From contig DATNLZ010000134.1 in the NCBI GenBank assembly GCA_035602605.1, forward strand, positions 62,001-126,000: 64,000 bases of DNA, written 5' to 3'. Under the pieces are notes generated by a model. It was not told the DNA's origin and made no database searches. It worked only from the letters and a program-made list of their open reading frames with translations. The DNA comes from DASQHY01 sp035602605 (GTDB taxonomy: Bacteria > Acidobacteriota > Terriglobia > Acidiferrales > UBA7541). Positions 43,726 to 51,779 of this stretch are shown in pieces. The translations under genes were made by a program, and so were the position numbers. The first letter of the stretch is position 1, and the number at the start of each line of letters is the position of its first letter.

Positions 43726-44838
43726 TCAAATTCGCATGGGCATGATTACGTACCGATAGCGGTACGATTCGTCGGCTAGCGGGCGCAACTGACCTGCGGA
43801 TTGCTCATCCTTGAGCTCGATGCTTACCGGGCCATCGGCCGCAGCTCCGAGGAAATCGAGCAGATACTGAGCGTTGAACCCAATGGCCATGGGTTCGCCC
43901 TTGTATTCTTTTTCGATATTTTCTTTGGCCTCTCCGTATTCCGGGCTGGACGCGGAAATTTCAATGCCTTCTTTGGCGACGGCAAATTTCACGGCGTGCG
44001 AGCGCTGGTCGGCAAGCTGAGAAACCCGGCGAACGGCATCGTTGAGCTCAACGCGTTCGAGAACAAAGTGGCGAGTATTTTCGCGCGGGAGAACCGCCTC
44101 ATAATTCGGAAATTGACCGGTCAGGACGCGGGAGATCAGTAAGCGCTCGCCAACCTGGAAGAAAAGATGACTGTCATCGCGCGCGAATTCAATTTGCGCG
44201 TCGTCGGAGGCATCGTTGGCCATTTTCTGGACTTCGACCATAGCTTTCTTGGGGATCAAAACGCGCGCTTCGCTGTTGAGTCCGGCAAGTTTGTGATCGG
44301 TTTCGGCCAGCGCCAGGCGGTGTCCATCGGTAGCCACCATGGAGAGAGTATCGGGTTTCAAGATGAGCAGACCGCCATTTAACGTGTAGCGTGATTCTTC
44401 CATGGAGATTGCGAAGCATGTCTTGGAGATAAGCCCGTGCAGAATTTTGGCGGGAATTTTCACCAGGGCGTGGGGAAATTCTGGAATGGCCGGAAAATTG
44501 TCGCGGGCCATTCCGACCATTTTATAGGTCTTGCGCTCGCAAATAATTTGCATCCAGTGGTTCTCGAGAAGCTTGAAGCGAATTTCACCTTCGGGTAGGA
44601 GGCGGATTAGCTCAATCAGTTTTTTTGCCGGGATGGTTCCTGCACCTTCTTTCTTAATTTTCGCGTCGCACGAGGTACGCACACTCAGCTCAAGGTCGGT
44701 CGCGGTAACCGTGAGGCGGCTGCCCTTGGCTTCCAAGAGCAGATTCGAAAGAATGGGAATCGTGGTCTTGCGCTCGATGACCCCTTGCGTCATGTTCAAC
44801 TCATTGAGCAGTTCGGAACGGCTTACGCTGAATTCCAT
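43726..44838 (-). CDS. dnaN: DNA polymerase III beta subunit (sliding clamp)
   Basis: The clamp encircles DNA and holds polymerase III to its template. 370 residues from the chosen start make three domains of about 120 residues each; recognisable pieces are EFSVSRSELLNELNMTQGVIERKTTIPILSNLLLEA at the start, GLLILKPDTLSMVATDGHRLALAE, and the end VIMPMRI (the family usually ends (V/I)MPMR(L/I)). The frame is open to 44877, but ATG 44838 follows GAGGAAAA and fits the usual length. The gene is preceded by the DnaA-box/TAC element that probably forms part of the origin. Confidence 0.95.
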   Translation of the reverse strand: MEFSVSRSELLNELNMTQGVIERKTTIPILSNLLLEAKGSRLTVTATDLELSVRTSCDAKIKKEGAGTIPAKKLIELIRLLPEGEIRFKLLENHWMQIICERKTYKMVGMARDNFPAIPEFPHALVKIPAKILHGLISKTCFAISMEESRYTLNGGLLILKPDTLSMVATDGHRLALAETDHKLAGLNSEARVLIPKKAMVEVQKMANDASDDAQIEFARDDSHLFFQVGERLLISRVLTGQFPNYEAVLPRENTRHFVLERVELNDAVRRVSQLADQRSHAVKFAVAKEGIEISASSPEYGEAKENIEKEYKGEPMAIGFNAQYLLDFLGAAADGPVSIELKDEQSAGQLRPLADESYRYRYVIMPMRI

Positions 44839-44881
44839 CGCTTGGTTTTCCTCACGCGCTGGTGCGGGTTTAGGCATGCGG

Positions 44882-44958
44882 TTACGAAGTTACTTTACTC
44901 GCTTTCTTAAGAAGTATAAAGACCGTAGTAGTAGCCGTAGCTGTGGAAACGTGGAAAA
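44882..44958 (-). other. oriC: Putative origin-unwinding element in the dnaA-dnaN gap
   Basis: Read on the minus strand: two abutting DnaA boxes, TTTTCCACG and TTTCCACAG (44958 to 44941), then CTACGGCTACTACTAC (44940 to 44925), then an AT-richer stretch GGTCTTTATACTTCTTAAG. This order (DnaA boxes, GC-rich bases, TAC/TAG triplets, AT-rich DNA) is the arrangement of the DnaA-trio unwinding module described for Bacillus subtilis, at the same place between dnaA and dnaN. Only three contiguous triplets plus one separated triplet are present. Confidence 0.6.
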
Positions 44959-45272
44959 GCCGCGCCGGTGATGGAGGGACAGTGGTTAGGCCTGTGCAGG
45001 GTGTGCGGTGCCGCGGAGGAAATCGAGGAAAACGGCGCGGATTTGTTGGCCCATCCCAAGAGCGCGCGAAAACCGCACAAAGCATGCACAGGATTTGATG
45101 AGGATTCTCTCAGGCAATCCACAGACCTCTAAGACGGAGTTGGGGGAATGGGCCGAGTCTCAGCAATCGACCAAGTTCGGTCGACGCGAGAACCGGGACA
45201 CGCTCGGCGCGCAGCAAACGCAAAACCGTCGCGTCTCCGCGCTCGCGATAACCAAGTTGCGCCCGCCGGCGT
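44959..45272. other. Rest of dnaA-dnaN intergenic region
   Basis: No gene. Further DnaA-box-like words occur (ATCCACAG at 45116-45123; TGCACAGG near 45086). Open frames here are antisense noise. Confidence 0.5.
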
Positions 45273-46616
45273 TTATTCGAAGGAGTCGAGTAGGCGGTTG
45301 ATGGTGCGATTGAGTTCCTTGTCGCTGCGCCGCAGGGTGTCAATCTTGTGGATGGAGTGAAGCACCGTGGTGTGATGCTTACCGCCGAACTGCCGGCCAA
45401 TTTCGGGTAATGAGGCGGAAGTGAGCTGTTTGACAAGATACATGGCAATTTGCCGCGGGAAAGCGATCGCCTTGGTGTTGCTGCGCACCTTGAGGTCCTG
45501 TTCGCGAAGTCCAAACTGTTCACCGACCCGCCGTTGGATCAGCTCGATGGTTACCTTTTTCTCCTGCGTGGCAATGATGTTTTTCAGGACCTGTTGCGCG
45601 GTGGGCAGGTTGACGCCCCCGCCGCTCAGGGACGAAAAAGCGATGAGGCGCGTCAGCGCTCCCTCGAGTTCGCGAACGTTGGATTTAATGGATCTGGCAA
45701 TAAACTCGGCAACTTCGTCGGGAAGATGAACGCGCTCGGACTCCGCTTTTTTCTGCAGAATGGCGATTTTGGTTTCGAGGTCGGGCGGCTGAATATCGGC
45801 GATAAGTCCCCATTCAAAACGCGAGCGCAGTCGCTCTTCGATGGAAGATATTTCTTTTGGCGGGCAATCCGAAGAAACGATAATTTGTTTTTGCTGCTCG
45901 TAGAGTGCGTTGAAGGTATGAAAAAATTCTTCCTGGGTGCGCTCTTTGCCGGCGATGAATTGGATGTCATCTACCAGAAGCACGTCAACGGTACGGAAGC
46001 GGTCGCGGAAACTGATCATGCGATCGAAGCGCAGCGAATTGATCACTTCGTTGGTAAATTTCTCGGCGCTGATGTAGGTAAGGCGCATTGCCGGATTGCG
46101 CTGCTTGATGAGGTGACCCACGGCCTGCATCAGATGAGTCTTACCCATGCCCACCCCGCCGTAGAGGAACAACGGGTTATACGAGCGCGAAGGGCGCTCG
46201 GCCACCGCCTGCGAAGCCGCGTGTGCAAACTGGTTCGAAGCGCCGACCACAAAAGTGTCAAAGGTATAGCGGGGATTAAGCTGGTGATCCACGCTGTCAA
46301 AGTCCAGCCGAGTCTGTTTAACGGCAGGGATAACGCCACCCGAGGACAGCGACGTCGCCGCCACAGAGCTGGCAGCGTCTGCCTCAGAGCAGACAAATTC
46401 GAGCCGGGTGTCCGGAGTGCCCACTTCATTCAGGACCGCGCGGAGAAGCTCGCCGTAGGTTTCCGTAAGGCGCTTGCGGAACAAGCGCGTTGGAACGCGG
46501 ATCACCAGCTTGCCATTCTCACTGCCTTCCAAGCGCGTTGGGCGAAACCACGTGTTGAAACTGTGTGGATTGACGCGGCGTTCCATATGGTGAAGGATCT
46601 TTTCCCAGGCGCTCAT
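45273..46616 (-). CDS. dnaA: Chromosomal replication initiator DnaA
   Basis: DnaA binds DnaA boxes at the origin and opens DNA in its ATP form. 447 residues: domain I (SAWEKILHHMERRVNPHSFNTWF), a variable linker, the AAA+ domain with Walker A GGVGMGKTHL (~154) and Walker B VLLVDDIQFIAGKERTQEEFF, the sensor-2 region, and the DNA-binding domain IV ending in the signature LPEIGRQFGGKHHTTVLHSIHKI. The frame runs to TTG 46640, but ATG 46616 lies nine bases after GGAGAT and begins domain I properly. DnaA boxes lie immediately upstream. Confidence 0.97.
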   Translation of the reverse strand: MSAWEKILHHMERRVNPHSFNTWFRPTRLEGSENGKLVIRVPTRLFRKRLTETYGELLRAVLNEVGTPDTRLEFVCSEADAASSVAATSLSSGGVIPAVKQTRLDFDSVDHQLNPRYTFDTFVVGASNQFAHAASQAVAERPSRSYNPLFLYGGVGMGKTHLMQAVGHLIKQRNPAMRLTYISAEKFTNEVINSLRFDRMISFRDRFRTVDVLLVDDIQFIAGKERTQEEFFHTFNALYEQQKQIIVSSDCPPKEISSIEERLRSRFEWGLIADIQPPDLETKIAILQKKAESERVHLPDEVAEFIARSIKSNVRELEGALTRLIAFSSLSGGGVNLPTAQQVLKNIIATQEKKVTIELIQRRVGEQFGLREQDLKVRSNTKAIAFPRQIAMYLVKQLTSASLPEIGRQFGGKHHTTVLHSIHKIDTLRRSDKELNRTINRLLDSFE

Positions 46617-46657
46617 CAATCGCTGATCTCCAAAAAGCAAAATTAAGCCTTCCCGCT

Positions 46658-46688
46658 ATTTCCACAGGTGTGGAAATCATGTGGAAAA
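46658..46688. promoter_or_regulatory. oriC: DnaA-box cluster adjoining dnaA
   Basis: ATTTCCACA-GG-TGTGGAAAT (46658-46677) is a perfect inverted pair of DnaA boxes. TGTGGAAAA (46680-46688, complement TTTTCCACA) follows directly. Their position in the dnaA promoter region suggests both origin function and autoregulation of dnaA. Confidence 0.75.
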
Positions 46689-46880
46689 CGAGACTGGGCA
46701 GTCCCGCTGTCCTACAGTGGTTTAAGGATGGATGCTGTACCCCTCGGTGCCCCGGGTTCCCCGGGTGGCAATCCGCATAAGGCGCTTCCCGCTTGAACTC
46801 TCGCTGGTATCAGACGGGCGCCGATTGTCCATGAATGACGGGTACAGGGCAAGAGAAAACTGGGCGAAGACACTGAGGGA

Positions 46881-46910
46881 TTGCCACAACGTATTCACAG
46901 GTTTTCCACA
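46881..46910. promoter_or_regulatory. oriC: Second DnaA-box cluster upstream of dnaA
   Basis: TTGCCACAA (46881-46889), GTATTCACA (46891-46899) and TTTTCCACA (46902-46910) lie in tandem in the same orientation, with one or two bases between them. They are about 265-290 bases from the dnaA start. Confidence 0.7.
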
Positions 46911-47017
46911 AGCGCGAATGCGCATGAATTTATTCGACTTGCAGCGATTCGACTGCCAAAACGCGCTTCGTTCATGGCGGTAATCATAAAAATAATTTAT
47001 TTCGTGCTCTTGCATTT

Positions 47018-48037
47018 TTAATCCGGTTGAGATTTTTTATCGGGGCGCGCAAATTCATAAATGCCCAGAGGGTCCGCGGAAAGAAGCAAGCGGTCAGGCT
47101 CCACGAGAATCGAAGTAGCTTCGAGACGCGCGCCCTCGGGCGTGAGCGTGTAATACGAGGCGCGACGATTGCCGTCGCGATCGAAGCGCAGCAATTGGCC
47201 ATGCAGGGCTATCCAGATTTCCTGGGTAGCGGGATCGACGCCGAATGCGGTCACAATGGGCTTGAGCACCGGGGCGCCTTTTCGCTCGAGCCGCAAAATT
47301 TCGCGGCGCGCCGCCTGCGCGGTGGGCTGAAATTCAAGTGCGGTCAGTTCGATTTGAAACGATGAATACCCGAAGCGATCGTATTTCCGCACCGTAGGTT
47401 CCGGGAGGTAGCTAAACGCGTAATAAATATGCGCCTCGGCGTCAGAAGCCACCCGGCCAATATTGGCGAAACGATTCAGCTCAGGACGCTCGGCAATCTC
47501 CATGGCTTCGCCAAACTCGCGAATCACCTTGCCCTGAAGATTGAACACGGTGACCAGTCTGGCCGAATTGGCGGAGGCCACCGCAAGCTCCCCACCCTGC
47601 AGCGCGGCCACCGAGGTGGGCCCCCGGACAGGAATCGAAATGGCCAGCGTGCCGTCGGGGTTAAAAACTTTGACGGCGTTGGCCCCGCGATCGGCCACAA
47701 AAACGCGACCGCTCGAATCTATGTCCAGATCCTCGCCATAAACAATCGCGGCAGCTTTCTCGGCCGAAGCCGCGGGGACTTCCCCAAGCCGCTGGCCTTC
47801 GGTGTTGTACATAGCGATTGCACTGCGCGGCGCAGAGAGAATGTAGTAGCGCAAAGATGAGTTGCGTCCCGAGGAGAATCGTTTAACCGCGCGGAACCCC
47901 GCACCAACCGCGGGAAACACACGGCGCTTGGCGAGAAGATCGTTGTCAACCTGAGCGCGTAAGGTCGCCATCGACAGCGCCAGCGACGCCACAGCCATGG
48001 CCAAAATTGCACCGAGCAAATTTCGGCTCTGCGACAT
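47018..48037 (-). CDS. Secreted six-bladed beta-propeller (NHL/SMP-30-like) protein
   Basis: This 339-residue exported protein has a hydrophobic N-terminus (NLLGAILAMAVASLALSMATLRAQ) and a string of blades with NHL-like elements: YGEDLDIDSSGRVFVADRGANAVKVFNPDGTLAISIPVRGPTSV, then VFNLQGKVIREFGEAMEI, and FGVDPATQEIWIALHGQLLRFDRDG. Such domains bind ligands or other proteins. No enzyme activity can be assigned. The gene is upstream of the origin and followed (on its own strand) by dnaA's regulatory region. Confidence 0.75.
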   Translation of the reverse strand: MSQSRNLLGAILAMAVASLALSMATLRAQVDNDLLAKRRVFPAVGAGFRAVKRFSSGRNSSLRYYILSAPRSAIAMYNTEGQRLGEVPAASAEKAAAIVYGEDLDIDSSGRVFVADRGANAVKVFNPDGTLAISIPVRGPTSVAALQGGELAVASANSARLVTVFNLQGKVIREFGEAMEIAERPELNRFANIGRVASDAEAHIYYAFSYLPEPTVRKYDRFGYSSFQIELTALEFQPTAQAARREILRLERKGAPVLKPIVTAFGVDPATQEIWIALHGQLLRFDRDGNRRASYYTLTPEGARLEATSILVEPDRLLLSADPLGIYEFARPDKKSQPD

Positions 48038-48120
48038 AGGGAGTGCGATTATACACAGGAGCCGGTGGTTGCCGCGCGTGGTCGGCGTCGCCAGTTCGAA
48101 AAGTTCGCCAAGAGCGAACC

Positions 48121-48918
48121 TCAGTCCAGACGGAACCGCAGGCGCTCAATCGACTTGGCGCGACGTGAGCCTACGCTCGAGCCAGGCTCAGCCGTTTCGA
48201 TCAAGACACAATTCATTTGCAAGTCGCCTTCGGCAACTTCAAAGCGGCCCGGCTGCGCGTCCAGGAATCGCTTGAGGATTGCGGCGTACTCCATGCCGAT
48301 AACGCCGGCATGCGGACCGGTCATACCCACGTCGCAGATGAACGCTGTGCCACGCGGGAGAATGTGTTCGTCAGCCGTGGCCACGTGGGTATGGGTACCG
48401 ACGACGGCGGTGACGCGGCCATCCAGGTAATAACCGAGAGCGATTTTCTCGCTGGTGGTCTCCGCGTGCATATCCACAAGAATAATCGGTACGTCCGCGG
48501 GAATTCGCGCCAGCCCGTGGTCGGCGATGCGGAAGGGGCAGTCGATTGGCTGCATGAACACGCGGCCTTGCAGATTCAAGACGGCATACTTAACGCCATT
48601 TTTGGCGGTGCCCAGGTAGAGGCCACCACCGGGATTCCCTTCAGGGAAATTCGCGGGCCGAAGCAGGCGCGGTTCGTGCGCAATATATTCGAGAATTTCC
48701 TTGCGATCCCAGATGTGATTCCCGCCAGTGAGCACTTCGACGCCCGCCGCGAAAAGCTCTTCCGAAATACGCGGCGTGATGCCGAAGCCCGACGCGGAGT
48801 TTTCGCCGTTGGCAATAACCAAATCAATTTCTTTTTGAGTAACGATGTCCCTCAGGCGATCTTTGACAATCTGACGCCCTGGTGACCCTACGATATCGCC
48901 GATGAATAAGATGCGCAT
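48121..48918 (-). CDS. ymdB: YmdB-family metallophosphoesterase
   Basis: This 265-residue member of the TIGR00282/YmdB family is a calcineurin-fold phosphoesterase that in Bacillus hydrolyses 2',3'- and 3',5'-cyclic nucleotides and affects biofilm choices. Metal-ligand motifs are all visible: RILFIGDIVGSPGR, ANGENSASGFG, TGGNHIWDRKE, VDMHAETTSEK and VVGTHTHVATADE. Length and motifs are standard. It is 83 bases upstream of the propeller gene on the same strand, so the two may share a transcript. The rny gene usual beside ymdB in Firmicutes is not here. Confidence 0.92.
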   Translation of the reverse strand: MRILFIGDIVGSPGRQIVKDRLRDIVTQKEIDLVIANGENSASGFGITPRISEELFAAGVEVLTGGNHIWDRKEILEYIAHEPRLLRPANFPEGNPGGGLYLGTAKNGVKYAVLNLQGRVFMQPIDCPFRIADHGLARIPADVPIILVDMHAETTSEKIALGYYLDGRVTAVVGTHTHVATADEHILPRGTAFICDVGMTGPHAGVIGMEYAAILKRFLDAQPGRFEVAEGDLQMNCVLIETAEPGSSVGSRRAKSIERLRFRLD

Positions 48919-49249
48919 GTCTATGTGACTCGGACCTTGGAAATCGCGACGTTACGATTTGGTGCGGCATGCTGCTTACGTTGGCGCAGCGCCCGGAACA
49001 AAAAAGTAGAGCGGACCACTAGGCCGTGTGAAGCTAGGCCGTGAACCTCTGTATAAGGTGGGCGCCTCGCGCCGGCCGTCAGGCTTTCCTGCCCCGAGTG
49101 CGCATCCCGCGTCGGCTAATAACGTACTCTGCGGATTGCGGACTCGGGACAGGCCATGCACACGGGCCGTCTGAACTTGGCTCCCCAGAGATCCAGCATT
49201 GGTTCAAACAGCTTTCGCTTTCATCACCTGCTTCGCAGTACCGCTCTAT
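48919..49249. other. Intergenic, nothing recognised
   Basis: This is 331 bases between the ymdB start and the cytochrome remnant. The frame across 49079-49250 is the tail of the broken cytochrome frame and has no recognisable content. Confidence 0.45.
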
Positions 49250-49579
49250 AATCATTGTAGCCCGGCTAGTCGAACCGACCAAGTGCCCCAGCGAACGCTT
49301 CGGATCGAACAATACCGTCCATGGGCGTGGGATGGCGCAATAGTCAGCGAAATGCCCCCGCGCTTCTTGAAGAACCTTCGCAGTTGCCGAGAACGGGTTG
49401 CGCGCATTGTTCCCTCCTGCGGGGATCGAGAGGTTGCGAATTGATCTTGCAATCAGCGCCTCCATTGCTGAGGGCTTTTCCGGTGCACTGAAGCCGCGTT
49501 CCATCATGCGCTAGGCCAAGAATGCCCCAGCAAGAACCAAAATCAGAATGGCAGCGGCCAACTTTTTTCCCATTTTCAT
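49250..49579 (-). pseudogene. Decayed membrane-anchored cytochrome c gene
   Basis: Read from 49579 the frame gives MKMGKKLAAAILILVLAGAFLA, a membrane anchor, then an in-frame TAG (49511-49513). It continues RMMERGFSAPEKPSAMEALIARSI, which has the usual cytochrome spacer composition, to EARGHFADYCAI. At the heme site the expected CxxCH is broken: the bases read TGCGCCATCCCACGCC, so a two-base deletion turns CAICHA into CAIPRP and shifts the frame. After that only HAHGR remains recognisable. A premature stop, a frameshift in the heme motif and loss of the Met-ligand region together indicate a pseudogene. Confidence 0.65.
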
Positions 49580-49688
49580 GACGTTAAGGGACGCCTTCGA
49601 TGGACGATCTTCCACCGCCCATCGGGCTTGTTTCAGGCCTGCGTTTCGTTCCCAGGGGAGTCGATGGCCTTACCTTCCAACGTTCGGT

Positions 49689-51110
49689 TCATCGTTCGTT
49701 TCCTGAAAATGGACGGAATCGCACGAAGACGGCAACTCCAAACGGATGCGAACCGTATATCGGCTTAAAAACATTGCCTACACCGTAGGTTGTAACTTGC
49801 GCCCCTACAGCAGACGCCACATGCGGAATCAAATCGAAGTCATGGCTGTAGCCGAAGGTGTAGGCCTGGACCGGTCCGAACGGCTCCTCCCGGAAGTTTG
49901 ACGGCAACGGACGCTCGCCGATCAACAGTTCGTTTGAGCGATCCACATTCTCAATTCGCGTCCAGGCGTAATTACGCGTGAGGAACCGCACTGTGGATTC
50001 CAGAAGATAACTGTTGAACGTAGAGTTGTCCGGGAGCGAGCGTGTGCGGCCCCACAGAATTGTGTTTGCCCAGTTGCCATCGTGAAGCGGACGGTTATAC
50101 ATGATGGATGCGGTCATGCGTTCTTGATCTTCACCGGGAAAGAGAGCTTCCGGACTCCTGATGCGTGCATAGGAAAACTGCCCGCCCCAATTCTTCCCTG
50201 GTTGAATGGTCAAGCGCGTGGACCACGAATCGATTTTCCCTTGATCAATGTCCCATCGAAACTCCTCTGGCTCCCGACCATGAAATCCGGACGCCTCCAT
50301 ACGCGCCAGGCCATAGGTCCAGCCGACCGTGACGACATCGTCCGCAATATGCGTAGAGTCCTGCTGGTGGTGGCTGAGAGCGCCGACCGGATTCTCGGCG
50401 GCGGAAGCACGATGCGGATACGCTGTCGGTCCCATCGCAGGGTCGCCCATGGGAGCGAAATAGAAGGAAAGTAAAGACTTCTTGCCCAGCTTTACATCAT
50501 ATAGCGCAGCGAGTTCCATGATGAAGTCATGCGGGTGTTGGCCGTCTACGATCGGAACTCCGAAAGCCGTCTCGCCTTGCTGGAAAAGCAGCGGGTAGCG
50601 CTGCTTGGACACCGTTCCTGGCTCTAGGCTTAACATTACACGTCCGGTGAAAACTCCCGGCCCCACGTCTCGCTGAGCCATTCCCATGAACCAGTTGGTC
50701 GAGAAAAACTTATCTGTTCCGCGCACGCTCGATTGTTGGATGTCCGCCAAAAAGACGTTGGCGTGGAACATCAGCGTCCACTGCCTCTTCATGGTCATGA
50801 GCATGGGCGTTGGAGTGGAATTCGGCTCCGCACTGGTACCTGACGTGCCGTGATGAATAATCTCCTGAAGAAAGGTTTCAGGATGCATATTCATCATGCT
50901 GTTCTGGTCCATTTGCATGCCGGGCATCTGCTTAGGATCCATTCCGGGCATGCCCTGCATCTCATCTTTCGTCTTCTTTTCGGGCTGCTGATCGTTAGAC
51001 TTTGACCCCATCTGCATTCCTTGCGTCTGGTCATCGCCGCTGGATTGTTGAGCTACGGCAAGCGCCGGAACAAACAAGAGACCAAGCGTAATCGCGGCAA
51101 ACATCTTCAT
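49689..51110 (-). CDS. Outer-membrane protein with Met-rich N-terminal segment
   Basis: The 473-residue exported protein has a signal peptide (MFAAITLGLLFVPALAVAQ), then a Met/Gln/His-rich segment (GMQMGSKSND, EMQGMPGMDPKQMPGMQM, MMNMHPETF; ~25-80) like the copper-binding segments of CopA/CopB/PcoB-type proteins. The rest (~100-473) has amphipathic strands suited to an outer-membrane beta-barrel (WGGQFSYARIRSPEALFPG, TYGLARMEASGFHGREPEE). A role in copper handling is inferred from the Met-rich segment. ATG 51110 after GGGGGA is preferred to the open frame's 51173. Confidence 0.65.
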   Translation of the reverse strand: MKMFAAITLGLLFVPALAVAQQSSGDDQTQGMQMGSKSNDQQPEKKTKDEMQGMPGMDPKQMPGMQMDQNSMMNMHPETFLQEIIHHGTSGTSAEPNSTPTPMLMTMKRQWTLMFHANVFLADIQQSSVRGTDKFFSTNWFMGMAQRDVGPGVFTGRVMLSLEPGTVSKQRYPLLFQQGETAFGVPIVDGQHPHDFIMELAALYDVKLGKKSLLSFYFAPMGDPAMGPTAYPHRASAAENPVGALSHHQQDSTHIADDVVTVGWTYGLARMEASGFHGREPEEFRWDIDQGKIDSWSTRLTIQPGKNWGGQFSYARIRSPEALFPGEDQERMTASIMYNRPLHDGNWANTILWGRTRSLPDNSTFNSYLLESTVRFLTRNYAWTRIENVDRSNELLIGERPLPSNFREEPFGPVQAYTFGYSHDFDLIPHVASAVGAQVTTYGVGNVFKPIYGSHPFGVAVFVRFRPFSGNER

Positions 51111-51230
51111 CGGAAATCCCCCAAGAAACTCTCCGGAATACGCGCAAAGCTCATGAAAGGTCTCCCTCAGCAAACCGAATTCACACGCTGAGAGCCCGAC
51201 ATCGCCAGCAGGAAGAGATTCAGGAGGGTT

Positions 51231-51731
51231 CTAGATTCTCAGGCTTACCAAAGGCGGTTCGTACGCGGATAGATTTAGTGTAGGTTCTTCACTTGGACTG
51301 TGAAGCGGATCTTTGGCAACGAGATCGTGATCGTCAGAACCTTCGGTGGACACCAGGGAGCGAAAACTAAGCAAAGGCTGCGCAGGGTCCAAGCGAATCA
51401 TCTTGGTCGCTGAATCTACCAACTGCTGGCAAGGCCGATCTTGGCATGGCGCTGCTGACGTGAGATGAGCGGACGATCCTGATTGAGGATTGGCCATATG
51501 CCGACAATGTTCGCTAGGAGTCGCCCTGGGGGTGGCCTGCGCTGCTCCGCTGTTTTGTTTGCGAGTCGCACTCAAATTCTGGCCAGCCATCGTAAACGCA
51601 CACTGACTGCACATCGCTGGCAACTGCGGGGCGAGCAAGAAGAGCAGCAACATCACCGCCCCAATGGTGCGTCGTCTCTCCACGCTGAAAGTATACTCCC
51701 TCCAGCGTGAGGTGCGGCGGACACAATTCAA
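51231..51731 (-). CDS. Small secreted Cys-containing protein, unknown
   Basis: This is up to 166 residues, with a hydrophobic segment (AVMLLLFLLAPQLPAMC), the adjacent motif CSQCAF, and further His/Cys pairs (EHCRHM, APCQDRPCQ). Paired Cys/His residues could bind metal or form disulfides. The start is unclear: TTG 51731, GTG 51683 or an ATG at the hydrophobic segment. It lies on the same strand between the TonB-receptor gene (49 bases) and the Met-rich protein gene (120 bases), so a shared operon is likely. Confidence 0.55.
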   Translation of the reverse strand: MNCVRRTSRWREYTFSVERRRTIGAVMLLLFLLAPQLPAMCSQCAFTMAGQNLSATRKQNSGAAQATPRATPSEHCRHMANPQSGSSAHLTSAAPCQDRPCQQLVDSATKMIRLDPAQPLLSFRSLVSTEGSDDHDLVAKDPLHSPSEEPTLNLSAYEPPLVSLRI

Positions 51732-51779
51732 AGACTAAGGGCGCTCCAACAACGAGCGCCCCCCTGCTGCTGATGCACG

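Larger units (their letters stand above)
46617..47017. other. oriC: Upstream part of the replication origin
   Basis: The 401-base gap between dnaA and the beta-propeller gene holds the two DnaA-box clusters. At 46980-47017 and into the neighbouring gene end it holds an AT-rich block (GTAATCATAAAAATAATTTATTTC) that could be a second unwinding site. No gene is seen. Confidence 0.7.

Noticed and set aside
45450..46646. 398-residue open frame antisense to dnaA
   Set aside because: It shadows dnaA, and no independent protein features are seen.
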